From the NCBI RefSeq assembly GCF_019972115.1, contig NZ_BPFJ01000001.1, positions 744,001 to 808,000 on the forward strand: a stretch of DNA of 64,000 nucleotides, written 5' to 3'. Both the position numbers and the translations under genes were made by a program. This stretch comes from Sulfurovum sp. TSL6 (lineage in GTDB: Bacteria > Campylobacterota > Campylobacteria > Campylobacterales > Sulfurovaceae). Each line of letters starts with the position of its first letter. Position 1 is the stretch's first letter. Under the pieces are notes generated by a model. The model was not told the DNA's origin. It did no database searches and was given only the letters and a program-made list of their open reading frames with translations. Shown here one piece after another: positions 52,184 to 60,147 of this stretch.

Positions 52184-52256
52184 ATGGATTGTTTTATAAC
52201 AATCCATAGGGGGGATATTAGTATTCTAATATCAATTAGGTTTGACACTTGGTGTC
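52184..52256 (+). promoter_or_regulatory. Three consecutive hairpins in the cytochrome 5' leader
   Basis: Hairpin 1: ATGGATTGTT/AACAATCCAT (52184-52207, loop TTAT). Hairpin 2: GATATTAG/CTAATATC (52214-52233, loop TATT). Hairpin 3: GACAC/GTGTC (52244-52256). All are perfect and lie 31 bases or more before the cytochrome ATG at 52287. No riboswitch class known to me fits; the stretch may stabilise the mRNA or regulate translation. Confidence 0.55.
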
Positions 52257-52286
52257 TTGAACATAATTAGACTAAAAGGAAGAAGA

Positions 52287-54704
52287 ATGAAGTTAAATAC
52301 TAAAGCATTAATGCTTTTGTTAACTGTGGGAGTCGTTTTTTCATTAAGCGGATGTGGTGATGGTAGCAGCACATCTACAGTAACAACAGTTACAGACAGT
52401 GATCCTGCTCCAGGCGAGTTAGGCTATCAGATAGTTACAGATCAAAATATCACCTATGTCGACTACACCGGAGGTACACGTGTATCACCGCTATCTGCTG
52501 CAGCAGCTGAATATCATACTGGCATAAAATACGGAAATACACTCTTTGACAGTGCCGATAATAAATGTATGAACTGTCATAATGAACTCTATGACACATG
52601 GAAAGGTTCTATGCATGGAAAATCGTGGACAGATCCGATATTCCAATCTAAGTTCCAGGATTTCTTACGTACACACTTAGCAAAAATTGGTGAGGTAAAA
52701 GATATAGAATACCAGCAAAAAGACATTATTAATGGTACTTCTGTAGGAACTAACAACATGTTTAGTGGTGCAGCACAAACATGTATCAAATGTCATGCTC
52801 CAGGTGCTTACTATGCAGGTGATGTAAGAGTAACAGTAACTGATGTAGGAAGTGCACTAGACCTTAACAATACAGAGTTAAAAGGTCTAAAGGCATTACA
52901 TGAACCAGCAGTACAGGATCCAAATGGAGAGATCGCAGTTATTGCTGCAAATCCTCAAACAGATAGAGTATATAAAGCAACATTCCAGATCGGACATGAA
53001 GCCAATCGTGAAGGTATTAACTGTGCGTTCTGTCATAGCATAGAGACGCCTAGACTAATGAAAGAATATGGTATGGATAACGGTATTTATACTTTAGCTA
53101 AAGATATGCGTGTAGGCCCTCATGGACCTATCAAGCAAGAAGCAGGAACTGATCTAACATATCATGATGATGCTACTCATGCTAATATGAATAAATTCTT
53201 TAGACTTTGGGGACCTGAAAAATATGCTGACTACAATGCAACACCAAAAGGTGTGAATTACTTGGCTGATGCAGGTGAATTTGATGAAGGTAAAACCGTT
53301 GATGGTCGTTATACAATGACAAGTAAAGATATCAATGGAACAAATGGCAAAGTACACTTTACTGGTGGACCGTTCTACGGACCATATGGTGTCACAGGTA
53401 CTAACAATGAAAACGAAACAGATCAGACAGATAGAAAAGCACAGATCAATCCACATTATGAAGTGGAATTAAACAACCACTTTGGAGAAAGCGGTAAAGG
53501 CTTATGTCTTTCATGTCATCAACGTTCTGCAGGGGCAGCAGTACCAGGCGGTGAAGATGGTGAAGGTCACTTTATGGAACTTTGTTCAACACAAATGGCT
53601 GTGACTACAGGTACTGATGTAGCTTCCAGTGACACATTAAGTTCACCGAAATGTCAAAAATGTCATATGGAAAGAATAGAAGGTACAGTACTACACCAAT
53701 GGGCACGTCCAGATAAGTTATGGACACTCGCAGATAATCCTAATCTAACTGCTCACTTTGATCCTACGGATCCAGAAAGTCATGGTGATGAAAACCCTGT
53801 AGCTGCTGGTTGGTTAAACTCACATGCATTCTTAGGTGCAAGTAAAACAGGTCAAAAAACAAGTGTTACTGCTAAGATCCAAAGTGGATTTGAAGCGAAA
53901 GTAAATGAATCAGTGTCAAATGATGGTAACGCATTAACAGTGACTACTGCACTAACAAATAAGACTGCACACATGTTCCCAGGTGCACACCCTATGCGTC
54001 GTGTATTAACACGTTTGATCGTGACATCTGACCAAGGTATAGTTCCTATTAGTACTAGTACTGGTGACTCTTCCTTTGATTATATTGAAAATAATGTACA
54101 ACCATTAGCTGGTAAAGTACTTCACTCAAGTGCATTAACTCCAGTTCCAGTTGCCAATAATGGAAGCGAAAATTTAGACTTCCCTGGAAAAGTAACAGAC
54201 TTGAATGGCTCAGAAGTAAGTGGGCAGAAATTTGATGGTACAAAATACACTATTACGGGTGTAGATGCAACAGTAAGCTTCGACACGCAATCTACAGATA
54301 ACAGTGGAGTAACAACAGGTACTGTAACAAATGCAGCGATAGTCGTAGATAGTAATAACTCTACGTTTACTCGTATTTATGGACATGAAACAGGTAAAAG
54401 GTATGATGCAAATGGTAAGCCAAGTAAGAACACTAGCGATACCTTTATTGTACGTCCTGGATTTGACTCATGGATGGTTGAAAAAGATAACCGCCTAAGT
54501 CCTAATGAAACAGAAACATATACACTGACTTACGATATCACAGGTAAAACGAATGTGAAAGTAGAATATAGAGTATACTACATGCAAAAAGGTGCTAATG
54601 GTAAATTCGTCGTTGATCCGGCTACTGGTTTCCTAGACCAAGCTAAGAGTGATGCGAAGAAACTATTGGTTACAGAAGTATATAGATATCCAGAATCACC
54701 TTAG
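52287..54704 (+). CDS. Five-heme c-type cytochrome lipoprotein
   Basis: The ATG at 52287 follows AGGAAGAAG; a longer start at 52242 lies inside the leader hairpins. The 805-residue protein has a lipobox LSGC (Cys23). Five CxxCH heme sites follow: CMNCH 94-98, CIKCH 166-170, CAFCH 246-250, CLSCH 407-411 and CQKCH 456-460. The N-terminal 460 residues resemble cytochrome c554-type multiheme proteins. Residues 461-805 are beta-rich without hemes (NALTVTTALTNKTAHMFPGAHPMRR is notable). It is probably anchored to the outer membrane and carries electrons; the exact partner is unknown. No porin gene is near. A good terminator follows. Confidence 0.86.
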   Translation: MKLNTKALMLLLTVGVVFSLSGCGDGSSTSTVTTVTDSDPAPGELGYQIVTDQNITYVDYTGGTRVSPLSAAAAEYHTGIKYGNTLFDSADNKCMNCHNELYDTWKGSMHGKSWTDPIFQSKFQDFLRTHLAKIGEVKDIEYQQKDIINGTSVGTNNMFSGAAQTCIKCHAPGAYYAGDVRVTVTDVGSALDLNNTELKGLKALHEPAVQDPNGEIAVIAANPQTDRVYKATFQIGHEANREGINCAFCHSIETPRLMKEYGMDNGIYTLAKDMRVGPHGPIKQEAGTDLTYHDDATHANMNKFFRLWGPEKYADYNATPKGVNYLADAGEFDEGKTVDGRYTMTSKDINGTNGKVHFTGGPFYGPYGVTGTNNENETDQTDRKAQINPHYEVELNNHFGESGKGLCLSCHQRSAGAAVPGGEDGEGHFMELCSTQMAVTTGTDVASSDTLSSPKCQKCHMERIEGTVLHQWARPDKLWTLADNPNLTAHFDPTDPESHGDENPVAAGWLNSHAFLGASKTGQKTSVTAKIQSGFEAKVNESVSNDGNALTVTTALTNKTAHMFPGAHPMRRVLTRLIVTSDQGIVPISTSTGDSSFDYIENNVQPLAGKVLHSSALTPVPVANNGSENLDFPGKVTDLNGSEVSGQKFDGTKYTITGVDATVSFDTQSTDNSGVTTGTVTNAAIVVDSNNSTFTRIYGHETGKRYDANGKPSKNTSDTFIVRPGFDSWMVEKDNRLSPNETETYTLTYDITGKTNVKVEYRVYYMQKGANGKFVVDPATGFLDQAKSDAKKLLVTEVYRYPESP

Positions 54705-54716
54705 GTAAACTTCTTG

Positions 54717-54741
54717 ATTCCACCCCAGTTGAGGGTGGAAT
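54717..54741 (+). terminator. Terminator of the cytochrome gene
   Basis: ATTCCACCC (54717-54725) pairs with GGGTGGAAT (54733-54741) around seven bases, 13 bases after the stop. The following stretch is pyrimidine-rich further on (CTCTTCTTTT). Between here and 54961 I see no gene, only AT-rich DNA. Confidence 0.75.
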
Positions 54742-54961
54742 AACACTACTCTTCTTTTACATGCTTTTATAACTACTTACAAATATTATCTATAAAACTA
54801 CATACAAAAGCTAGTTTTTCATACTCATTTTTTACAATTTTGTGCCTAAATTTGAAATAAAAATAGTAGAAAATGATTATATAGTGGATGAGTCTAATGT
54901 AAACTTTGAAAGGTATACTGTCAAAAGATGTAATTAAGTGTATAGAGCATTATCTAAGCAA

Positions 54962-54985
54962 CATAATGAGTGTTTACTCATTATG
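54962..54985. terminator. Hairpin abutting the end of the 145-aa gene
   Basis: CATAATGAGT (54962-54971) pairs perfectly with ACTCATTATG (54976-54985) around GTTT. It begins directly after the minus-strand stop codon at 54986. No T-run follows. Confidence 0.5.
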
Positions 54986-55423
54986 CTAAGGAATAAAAAA
55001 AGCCAAGACAGCACCAACAGTTATAAACAAATACGCACCTATAGACCATAATTCAATGGTAGTAGGTACTTCCTGCACACCAAGAAAATTACTGATGGAC
55101 ATACCGCCATAGAAATAAAATAAAAAATAGCTAATCACGAACCCCAAAGTATAAGGTATAAAGACAATCCCTAGAAGTAAAGAAACCTCTGCATATTTCT
55201 TAAAAAGATCAGTCAATTCATTTTTTAGAGTAAACTTAGGGCCTAATTTTTGACTTTTGACACGGTTTTTCAAAAATGTTTTCTTTGGTTTAGAGAAAGG
55301 GTCATGAGAAACAGTTTCTTCTTTCGTATCCTCTATAAGTTGTTCTTGATTATCTTTTGATACTTGTGTAAGCGCATCCCAGTCTAAATTTTCTTCTTCT
55401 ATAGTCTCTTCTCTTACGTACAT
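54986..55423 (-). CDS. 145-residue two-helix membrane protein under riboswitch control
   Basis: AAAGGA lies seven bases before the ATG. Residues 1-75 are acidic and then basic (ETIEEENLDWDALTQVSKDN, KPKKTFLKNRVKSQKLGPKF). Two membrane helices follow (VSLLLGIVFIPYTLGFVISYFLFYF and LWSIGAYLFITVGAVLAFFI), joined by a GGMSISNFLGVQEVP loop. I do not recognise the family. A c-di-GMP-I riboswitch-like RNA lies about 165 bases upstream (55588-55662), so the gene is probably a c-di-GMP target; pili, secretion or attachment roles are possible but not shown by the sequence. Confidence 0.75.
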   Translation of the reverse strand: MYVREETIEEENLDWDALTQVSKDNQEQLIEDTKEETVSHDPFSKPKKTFLKNRVKSQKLGPKFTLKNELTDLFKKYAEVSLLLGIVFIPYTLGFVISYFLFYFYGGMSISNFLGVQEVPTTIELWSIGAYLFITVGAVLAFFIP

Positions 55424-55587
55424 GATGATCCTTTACTGTAGGTATTGCATCTTTAAAAACTCTGTTTAAGTGTCATACACTATATGATATGGGTTCGTTT
55501 TTATTAGAACAAAATAATTTAAATTAAATAAGATTTATGCATAAAAGAGTAAAGTAGAACATATACATAAAATACAAGTATTCGTAT

Positions 55588-55662
55588 GTAGCAACCTGGC
55601 AATCTTAATCTACTAAGACCCATAGCTTTCCGTCCCTGCTTCACAACAAGTTTGGCTCAATC
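55588..55662 (-). ncRNA. Cyclic di-GMP-I riboswitch (GEMM-I), copy C
   Basis: On the minus strand it has GAGCCAAAC, the stem CUUGUU/AGCAGG with GUGA loop (one C-G pair now U-G), the identical core GGGACGGAAAGC, a second stem GUCUUA/UAAGAU with loop GUAGAU-like variation, and GCCAGGUUGC. P1 is weaker than in copies A and B. A TATAAT box lies at 55693-55698 (minus). No clear terminator lies in the 165 bases before the 145-aa gene, so the expression platform is unresolved. Most of the gene-free stretch from 55663 to 55882 is AT-rich DNA in which I see nothing else. Confidence 0.82.
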
Positions 55663-55882
55663 AATAATATTTAAAAATAACTTTCGTAATTGATTATATT
55701 GGATATATAATTAAATAAATCTTACACTCTATTCAATAAGCAGAGGCATTTGCAAAACAAATAATTATATTTATCCTTTATTATTTTTGGCCATTTTTAA
55801 TGATCTTTTACTATGAATACCAAGCCAATAGACTTCATATCTACACGTGTCATTATTATTTTTTAGAAAAATAGACATCTAT

Positions 55883-55910
55883 TTGTCTTCTTTAAAATAT
55901 ATTGTATAAT
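55883..55910 (+). promoter_or_regulatory. Promoter of the 155-aa gene
   Basis: TTGTCT (55883-55888) and TATAAT (55905-55910) are separated by 16 bases, about 20 bases before the ATG at 55932. A short leader with GGAAGG as ribosome site follows. Confidence 0.6.
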
Positions 55911-55931
55911 ATTAAGAAGGAAGGAAGGTGT

Positions 55932-56399
55932 ATGATAGAGATGTTGAGAAAAATATTTGGTAAAAAAAAGGAAAAAACCGAAGTCCAAAATCCCCCAGGA
56001 AGAACCTTCAATAGAGTTCTAACAGGAAGATATTTTGGCTGTGAAGATGTAAATGCAGATGAAGAGACTATTGCCAAAGCAAAGCAGGACAAGATAGACC
56101 AGATAAAAGAACTGGAACTGATACCTATGTTTATAAGATACTCTTACGATAGAAAAAGAGGAGATGGCATTGACAGTGAAGAAGATCATCCTACATCTGC
56201 TCATGTTGCATTCCAAAAAGAGGTGTTTGCTGAAAACTGGAACATGGTGCATGTGACGGAAATTTCATTCACAGTATATTATTCAGACTTTGATGAATTT
56301 GAAAAAATGGCAGGGGTAAGTCTCAATGATGACTTTAAAGATCTCACCTCTACTATGTTCAATGGAAAAGACAGAAGAAAAGAAGAAAGAGAAGCATAA
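55932..56399 (+). CDS. 155-residue hypothetical soluble protein
   Basis: The ATG at 55932 follows GGAAGG by six bases; an upstream TTG frame extension has no ribosome site. The product starts MIEMLRKIFGKKKEKTEVQ, a basic, partly amphipathic helix, then RTFNRVLTGRYFGCEDVNADEE and a charged alpha/beta body (FIRYSYDRKRGDGIDSEEDHP, VTEISFTVYYSDFDEFEKMAGV). One Cys, no signal peptide. No known motif is recognised. Its own promoter lies at 55883-55910, facing away from riboswitch copy C. Confidence 0.7.
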   Translation: MIEMLRKIFGKKKEKTEVQNPPGRTFNRVLTGRYFGCEDVNADEETIAKAKQDKIDQIKELELIPMFIRYSYDRKRGDGIDSEEDHPTSAHVAFQKEVFAENWNMVHVTEISFTVYYSDFDEFEKMAGVSLNDDFKDLTSTMFNGKDRRKEEREA

Positions 56400-56621
56400 C
56401 AAGTTCTTAGAGAAATTTACATCTTTAGTATGTTTACCTTAACTATGACACTTTTCTTTCGAGTCATCTCTTATATTTTATACGAATGCTTCTATTAAGA
56501 ATTACTAAACATCTCATAACACTTCAGTTCAATTACATTAAAGTTAAGAATAAACTATTATAATCTATAATAATAAATTTAAGAGGTCTGATTAACAAAT
56601 ACATATACTTAGCTGGATAAC

Positions 56622-59270
56622 ATGTTTAGAAAAATATTAGTTTTATTAGTTTTATCTGTAGTGACATCATATCCCGCCGTTACACTTACAGATAAAAAAG
56701 AACAATATGACCACTTTACACTCTACTATTATTATGATCACAGCAATACACTTGATATTAACACTATTGAAAAGATAGATTTTACCAAGGTGATACCAAG
56801 TCAATTTTCTCAAGGTTATTATACGGGGACAGCATGGATAAAACTACATGTAACAAATCATAGTGATAATGAAGATTATGTACTTTATTTTACAGAGCCT
56901 TTTTGGTCAACATTAGATCTGTATACAAAAAATAATGATGCATGGGATATACAGAAAAATGGTCTCAATGTAAGGCTTCAAGAAAGAAGTATTCAAAATT
57001 ACAATCCAGCCTATAAACTACATATCTCACCAAACGAAAGTGCGACATATTATATAAAAGGCAAGACAGATTCGGGACATATTGGGGAATTTAAGATCTT
57101 GACTGAAGAAGAGTTTTTTAGACCCAACCGTATTGATATTACAGATATCTATATTATCTATGCTGGTATATTATTCATTATAGTCTTATTCAGTATGTAT
57201 AATTTAATCATCATTAAAAATCGTATCTTCGCATATTACATTGCATATATACTCTCTTTTATTGTATTTATAGCTATGAAAAGTGGTTTTTACTTAGAGC
57301 TTGGTTTTTCTGGTTGGAGTGAAGGGCTGCATGTTGTTGGCACTATTGTAGTATTGTTCCTGGTTCTGTTCTCAGGTCGTTTTTTAGAGTTGCAAAAACG
57401 CATGCCAATGATCGATAAGCTTTTTAAGATATCAGCAGCAGTTTTTTTACTTTTTGCACTGCTTATATCACAAGATATCCCCTATGCATGTTTAATGTTT
57501 AACATTTATTCATCATTGTTCTTTACTCTTCTTCTTGTTATCGCAGTCAAAGCCTGGTATCAAGGTCTTATAGGTGCCAGATACTATCTTATTGCACTTA
57601 TCATTTATATGCCTGCTATGGGTATGATGACTTTAACCTTTAATGGTGTCTTAGACAATACAGACATAAACAGATACGCTTTTCTTGCAGGTTCATTTAT
57701 TGAGATCATCTTCTTTACACTTATCTTGAGCAACAAGTACAGTGAACTGAATCTCAAGAAGATACAAAAACAAAAGCTACTTTTAAAAGCAAAAAAGAGC
57801 AATCAAAAGTTTTTGGAAACTAAGATTCTACAAAAAACAAATGATCTTCTTACGATAAATCAACAATTATTAAAGAAAACAAAAGAGCTTGAGATCACTA
57901 AAGAGCAGTTAACCAAAGATATTCTTGATCGTACAGAAACTGAAAAAGAAGTAGAAAAACAAAAAAATATTTTGCATCACCAAGCTAATCATGATTCACT
58001 TACAGGACTTCCTAACCGTGCACTATTTAACACTCGTTTGAAACAAGGGATTACAAAGGCAAAAAAGAAAGAGAGAGGATTGGCACTATTTTTTATCGAC
58101 TTGGATAAATTTAAAGAGATCAATGATTCATTGGGTCATGACGTAGGAGATAGAGTTTTAAAAGTAATAACAGAAATACTTAAGAGTTCTATACGTAAAG
58201 AAGACACGCTTGCCCGTTTAGCCGGAGATGAATTTACCATTATCATGGAAGATGTCATCTATTCAGAAGATGCATCTAAATTAGGACATGCTATTCTCAA
58301 TATGTTTTCAGAACCCATACATGTTAATCAGCATGTATTATATATTACAAGCAGTATCGGTATTAGTCTTTATCCCCAAGATGCAGACAATGAAAAAGAT
58401 CTTTTAAAGTATGCTGATACGGCTATGTATAGGGCAAAAGAAAGCGGACGCAACAACTTTCAGTTCTATAGACCAGAAATGACAAAACATGCACTGGAAC
58501 AAATGCATATGAAAACCAGTTTACGTCAAGCTATTGATAATGAAGAATTTATCATTCACTATCAACCACAGATCGACATAAATACCGATAAATTGGTCGG
58601 GATTGAGGCACTATTACGATGGCAGCACCCAACAAAAGGTTTGCTGATACCTAAAAAATTTATTTCTATGGCAGAAGAGACTGGTATGATACTTGAAATT
58701 GATGACTGGGTGATGCATACCGCTATGAAACAGGTTTCCAAATGGCATAATGACGGATTAGACCCTGGTAAACTTGCATTAAATATTTCAATGAGACAAT
58801 TAGAGTCCACTCATTTCATTCATAGAATTCAAAATACTATGGATACTTACGGTTTTAAACCAGAGTGGCTGGAATTTGAAATTACAGAAGGTCATATGAT
58901 GAAGAATGCTATGGAAATCATTAATAAACTGAAACAGCTCAATAAGCTGGGTATCAATATTTCCATCGATGATTTTGGAACAGGATACTCTTCATTGTCT
59001 CTTTTAAAACGTCTACCCATCAACAGACTCAAGATCGATAAATCATTTATTGAAAACATACCTGAAGATGAAGAGGATATTGCTATTATCAAATCGATCA
59101 TAGCACTTGCAAAGAGTCTCAATCTTAAGGTCATTGCCGAAGGTGTAGAAACGATAGAACAGATCAATTTTTTAAAAAGTAAAAAGTGTAAGTACGTCCA
59201 GGGACACTACTATTTTTACCCTATGTCGGCAGATGAACTTCAAGAAATACTTTTAAACAAAAATGCATAG
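56622..59270 (+). CDS. 7TMR-DISM sensor with GGDEF and EAL domains
   Basis: 882 residues. A signal peptide (MFRKILVLLVLSVVTSYPA) and a periplasmic 7TMR-DISMED2 domain (about 30-160, WIKLHVTNHSDNEDYVLYF) come first. Seven membrane helices follow (175-385), then a coiled coil (385-455). GGDEF lies at 460-615 with RLAGDEFTIIM (AGDEF) and an RKED inhibitory site just before it. EAL lies at 625-878 with IEALLRW, ISMRQL, EITEG, SIDDFGTGYSS, LKIDKSF and EGVET all intact. It is a ligand-sensing enzyme for c-di-GMP turnover, probably a phosphodiesterase with possible cyclase activity. The ribosome site is weak (GGATAAC). Confidence 0.92.
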   Translation: MFRKILVLLVLSVVTSYPAVTLTDKKEQYDHFTLYYYYDHSNTLDINTIEKIDFTKVIPSQFSQGYYTGTAWIKLHVTNHSDNEDYVLYFTEPFWSTLDLYTKNNDAWDIQKNGLNVRLQERSIQNYNPAYKLHISPNESATYYIKGKTDSGHIGEFKILTEEEFFRPNRIDITDIYIIYAGILFIIVLFSMYNLIIIKNRIFAYYIAYILSFIVFIAMKSGFYLELGFSGWSEGLHVVGTIVVLFLVLFSGRFLELQKRMPMIDKLFKISAAVFLLFALLISQDIPYACLMFNIYSSLFFTLLLVIAVKAWYQGLIGARYYLIALIIYMPAMGMMTLTFNGVLDNTDINRYAFLAGSFIEIIFFTLILSNKYSELNLKKIQKQKLLLKAKKSNQKFLETKILQKTNDLLTINQQLLKKTKELEITKEQLTKDILDRTETEKEVEKQKNILHHQANHDSLTGLPNRALFNTRLKQGITKAKKKERGLALFFIDLDKFKEINDSLGHDVGDRVLKVITEILKSSIRKEDTLARLAGDEFTIIMEDVIYSEDASKLGHAILNMFSEPIHVNQHVLYITSSIGISLYPQDADNEKDLLKYADTAMYRAKESGRNNFQFYRPEMTKHALEQMHMKTSLRQAIDNEEFIIHYQPQIDINTDKLVGIEALLRWQHPTKGLLIPKKFISMAEETGMILEIDDWVMHTAMKQVSKWHNDGLDPGKLALNISMRQLESTHFIHRIQNTMDTYGFKPEWLEFEITEGHMMKNAMEIINKLKQLNKLGINISIDDFGTGYSSLSLLKRLPINRLKIDKSFIENIPEDEEDIAIIKSIIALAKSLNLKVIAEGVETIEQINFLKSKKCKYVQGHYYFYPMSADELQEILLNKNA

Positions 59271-59313
59271 CAGGATCTATTGGCATTCTTACATTTCTCT
59301 ACACTAAAAATGT

Positions 59314-60147
59314 TTACTCTGATTCTTTTTTCATCTTATCATAAAAATAGTTTGTTGCTTCAACAAAACCATCAACACTTCCACAGTCAAAGCGTTTCCC
59401 TTTAAACTTATAGGCTAAAACCATACCTTTTTTGGCATGATTCATCAAAGCATCAGTAATTTGTAGTTCTCCATTTTTACCAGGTTTGGTTTCTTCTATG
59501 GTTCTAAAAATATCAGGGGTAAGAATGTATCGTCCTATAATCGCTAGATTCGAAGGTGCATCTTCAGGGTCTGGTTTTTCTACCATATCTGATATCATAA
59601 AAACATCATCTTGGATCTCTTTTCCTTCGATCACTCCATATTTGTAGGTCTCTTCTTTAGGCACTTCTTGAATGGCAACTACACAACATTTATATTTGTC
59701 ATAGATCTTTACCAACTGGGCTAAAACATTATCCCCCTCTTCATTCACACAAAGATCATCTGCCAGAATCACACCAAAAGGCTCATTACCGATCAAAGGC
59801 TCACCTTTTAAAATGGCATGACCGAGTCCCAACATCTCTGTTTGTCTGGTAAATGTAAAGGTACATTTATCCATCATCTCTCGCGTACTCTTCAGTAATG
59901 CTTCTTTGGAACTTCCTTTAATTTGATGCTCTAGCTCATAAGAGATATCAAAATGTTCTACCAAAGCCCTTTTACCACGTCCAGTAATGATCGCCATAAC
60001 ATCCATGCCAGCATCACTGGCTTCTTCTACCCCATACTGTATCAGAGGTTTGGTCAAGATGGGAAGCATCTCTTTTGGTGTTGCTTTGGTTGCGGGCAAA
60101 AAGCGTGTGCCATATCCAGCAGCTGGGAATAAACATTTTTTAATCAT
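59314..60147 (-). CDS. galU: UTP-glucose-1-phosphate uridylyltransferase
   Basis: 277 residues. FPAAGYGTRFLPATKATPKEML is the nucleotide-binding and catalytic start, followed by VEEASDAGM, LADDLCVNEEG (metal Asp), YGVIEGKEI, DMVEKPDPEDAPSNLAIIGRY and KRFDCGSVDGF, all typical. It makes UDP-glucose from glucose-1-phosphate and UTP. It overlaps the preceding phosphorylase gene by eight bases and is the last gene of the glucosylglycerate-type operon, where it would supply the sugar donor or recover the phosphorylase product. Confidence 0.95.
   Translation of the reverse strand: MIKKCLFPAAGYGTRFLPATKATPKEMLPILTKPLIQYGVEEASDAGMDVMAIITGRGKRALVEHFDISYELEHQIKGSSKEALLKSTREMMDKCTFTFTRQTEMLGLGHAILKGEPLIGNEPFGVILADDLCVNEEGDNVLAQLVKIYDKYKCCVVAIQEVPKEETYKYGVIEGKEIQDDVFMISDMVEKPDPEDAPSNLAIIGRYILTPDIFRTIEETKPGKNGELQITDALMNHAKKGMVLAYKFKGKRFDCGSVDGFVEATNYFYDKMKKESE

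Noticed and set aside
52184-52207. Leader hairpin 1 as a transcription terminator
   Set aside because: No gene on the plus strand ends here and no T-run follows; the next bases are AGGGGGG.
48090-55662. The three copies of the 70-base element as a CRISPR array or mobile repeat
   Set aside because: Spacing is irregular (67 bases, then about 7.3 kb), there are no short uniform spacers or cas genes, and differences between copies keep base pairing. All three point towards a downstream gene on the same strand, as expected for riboswitches.
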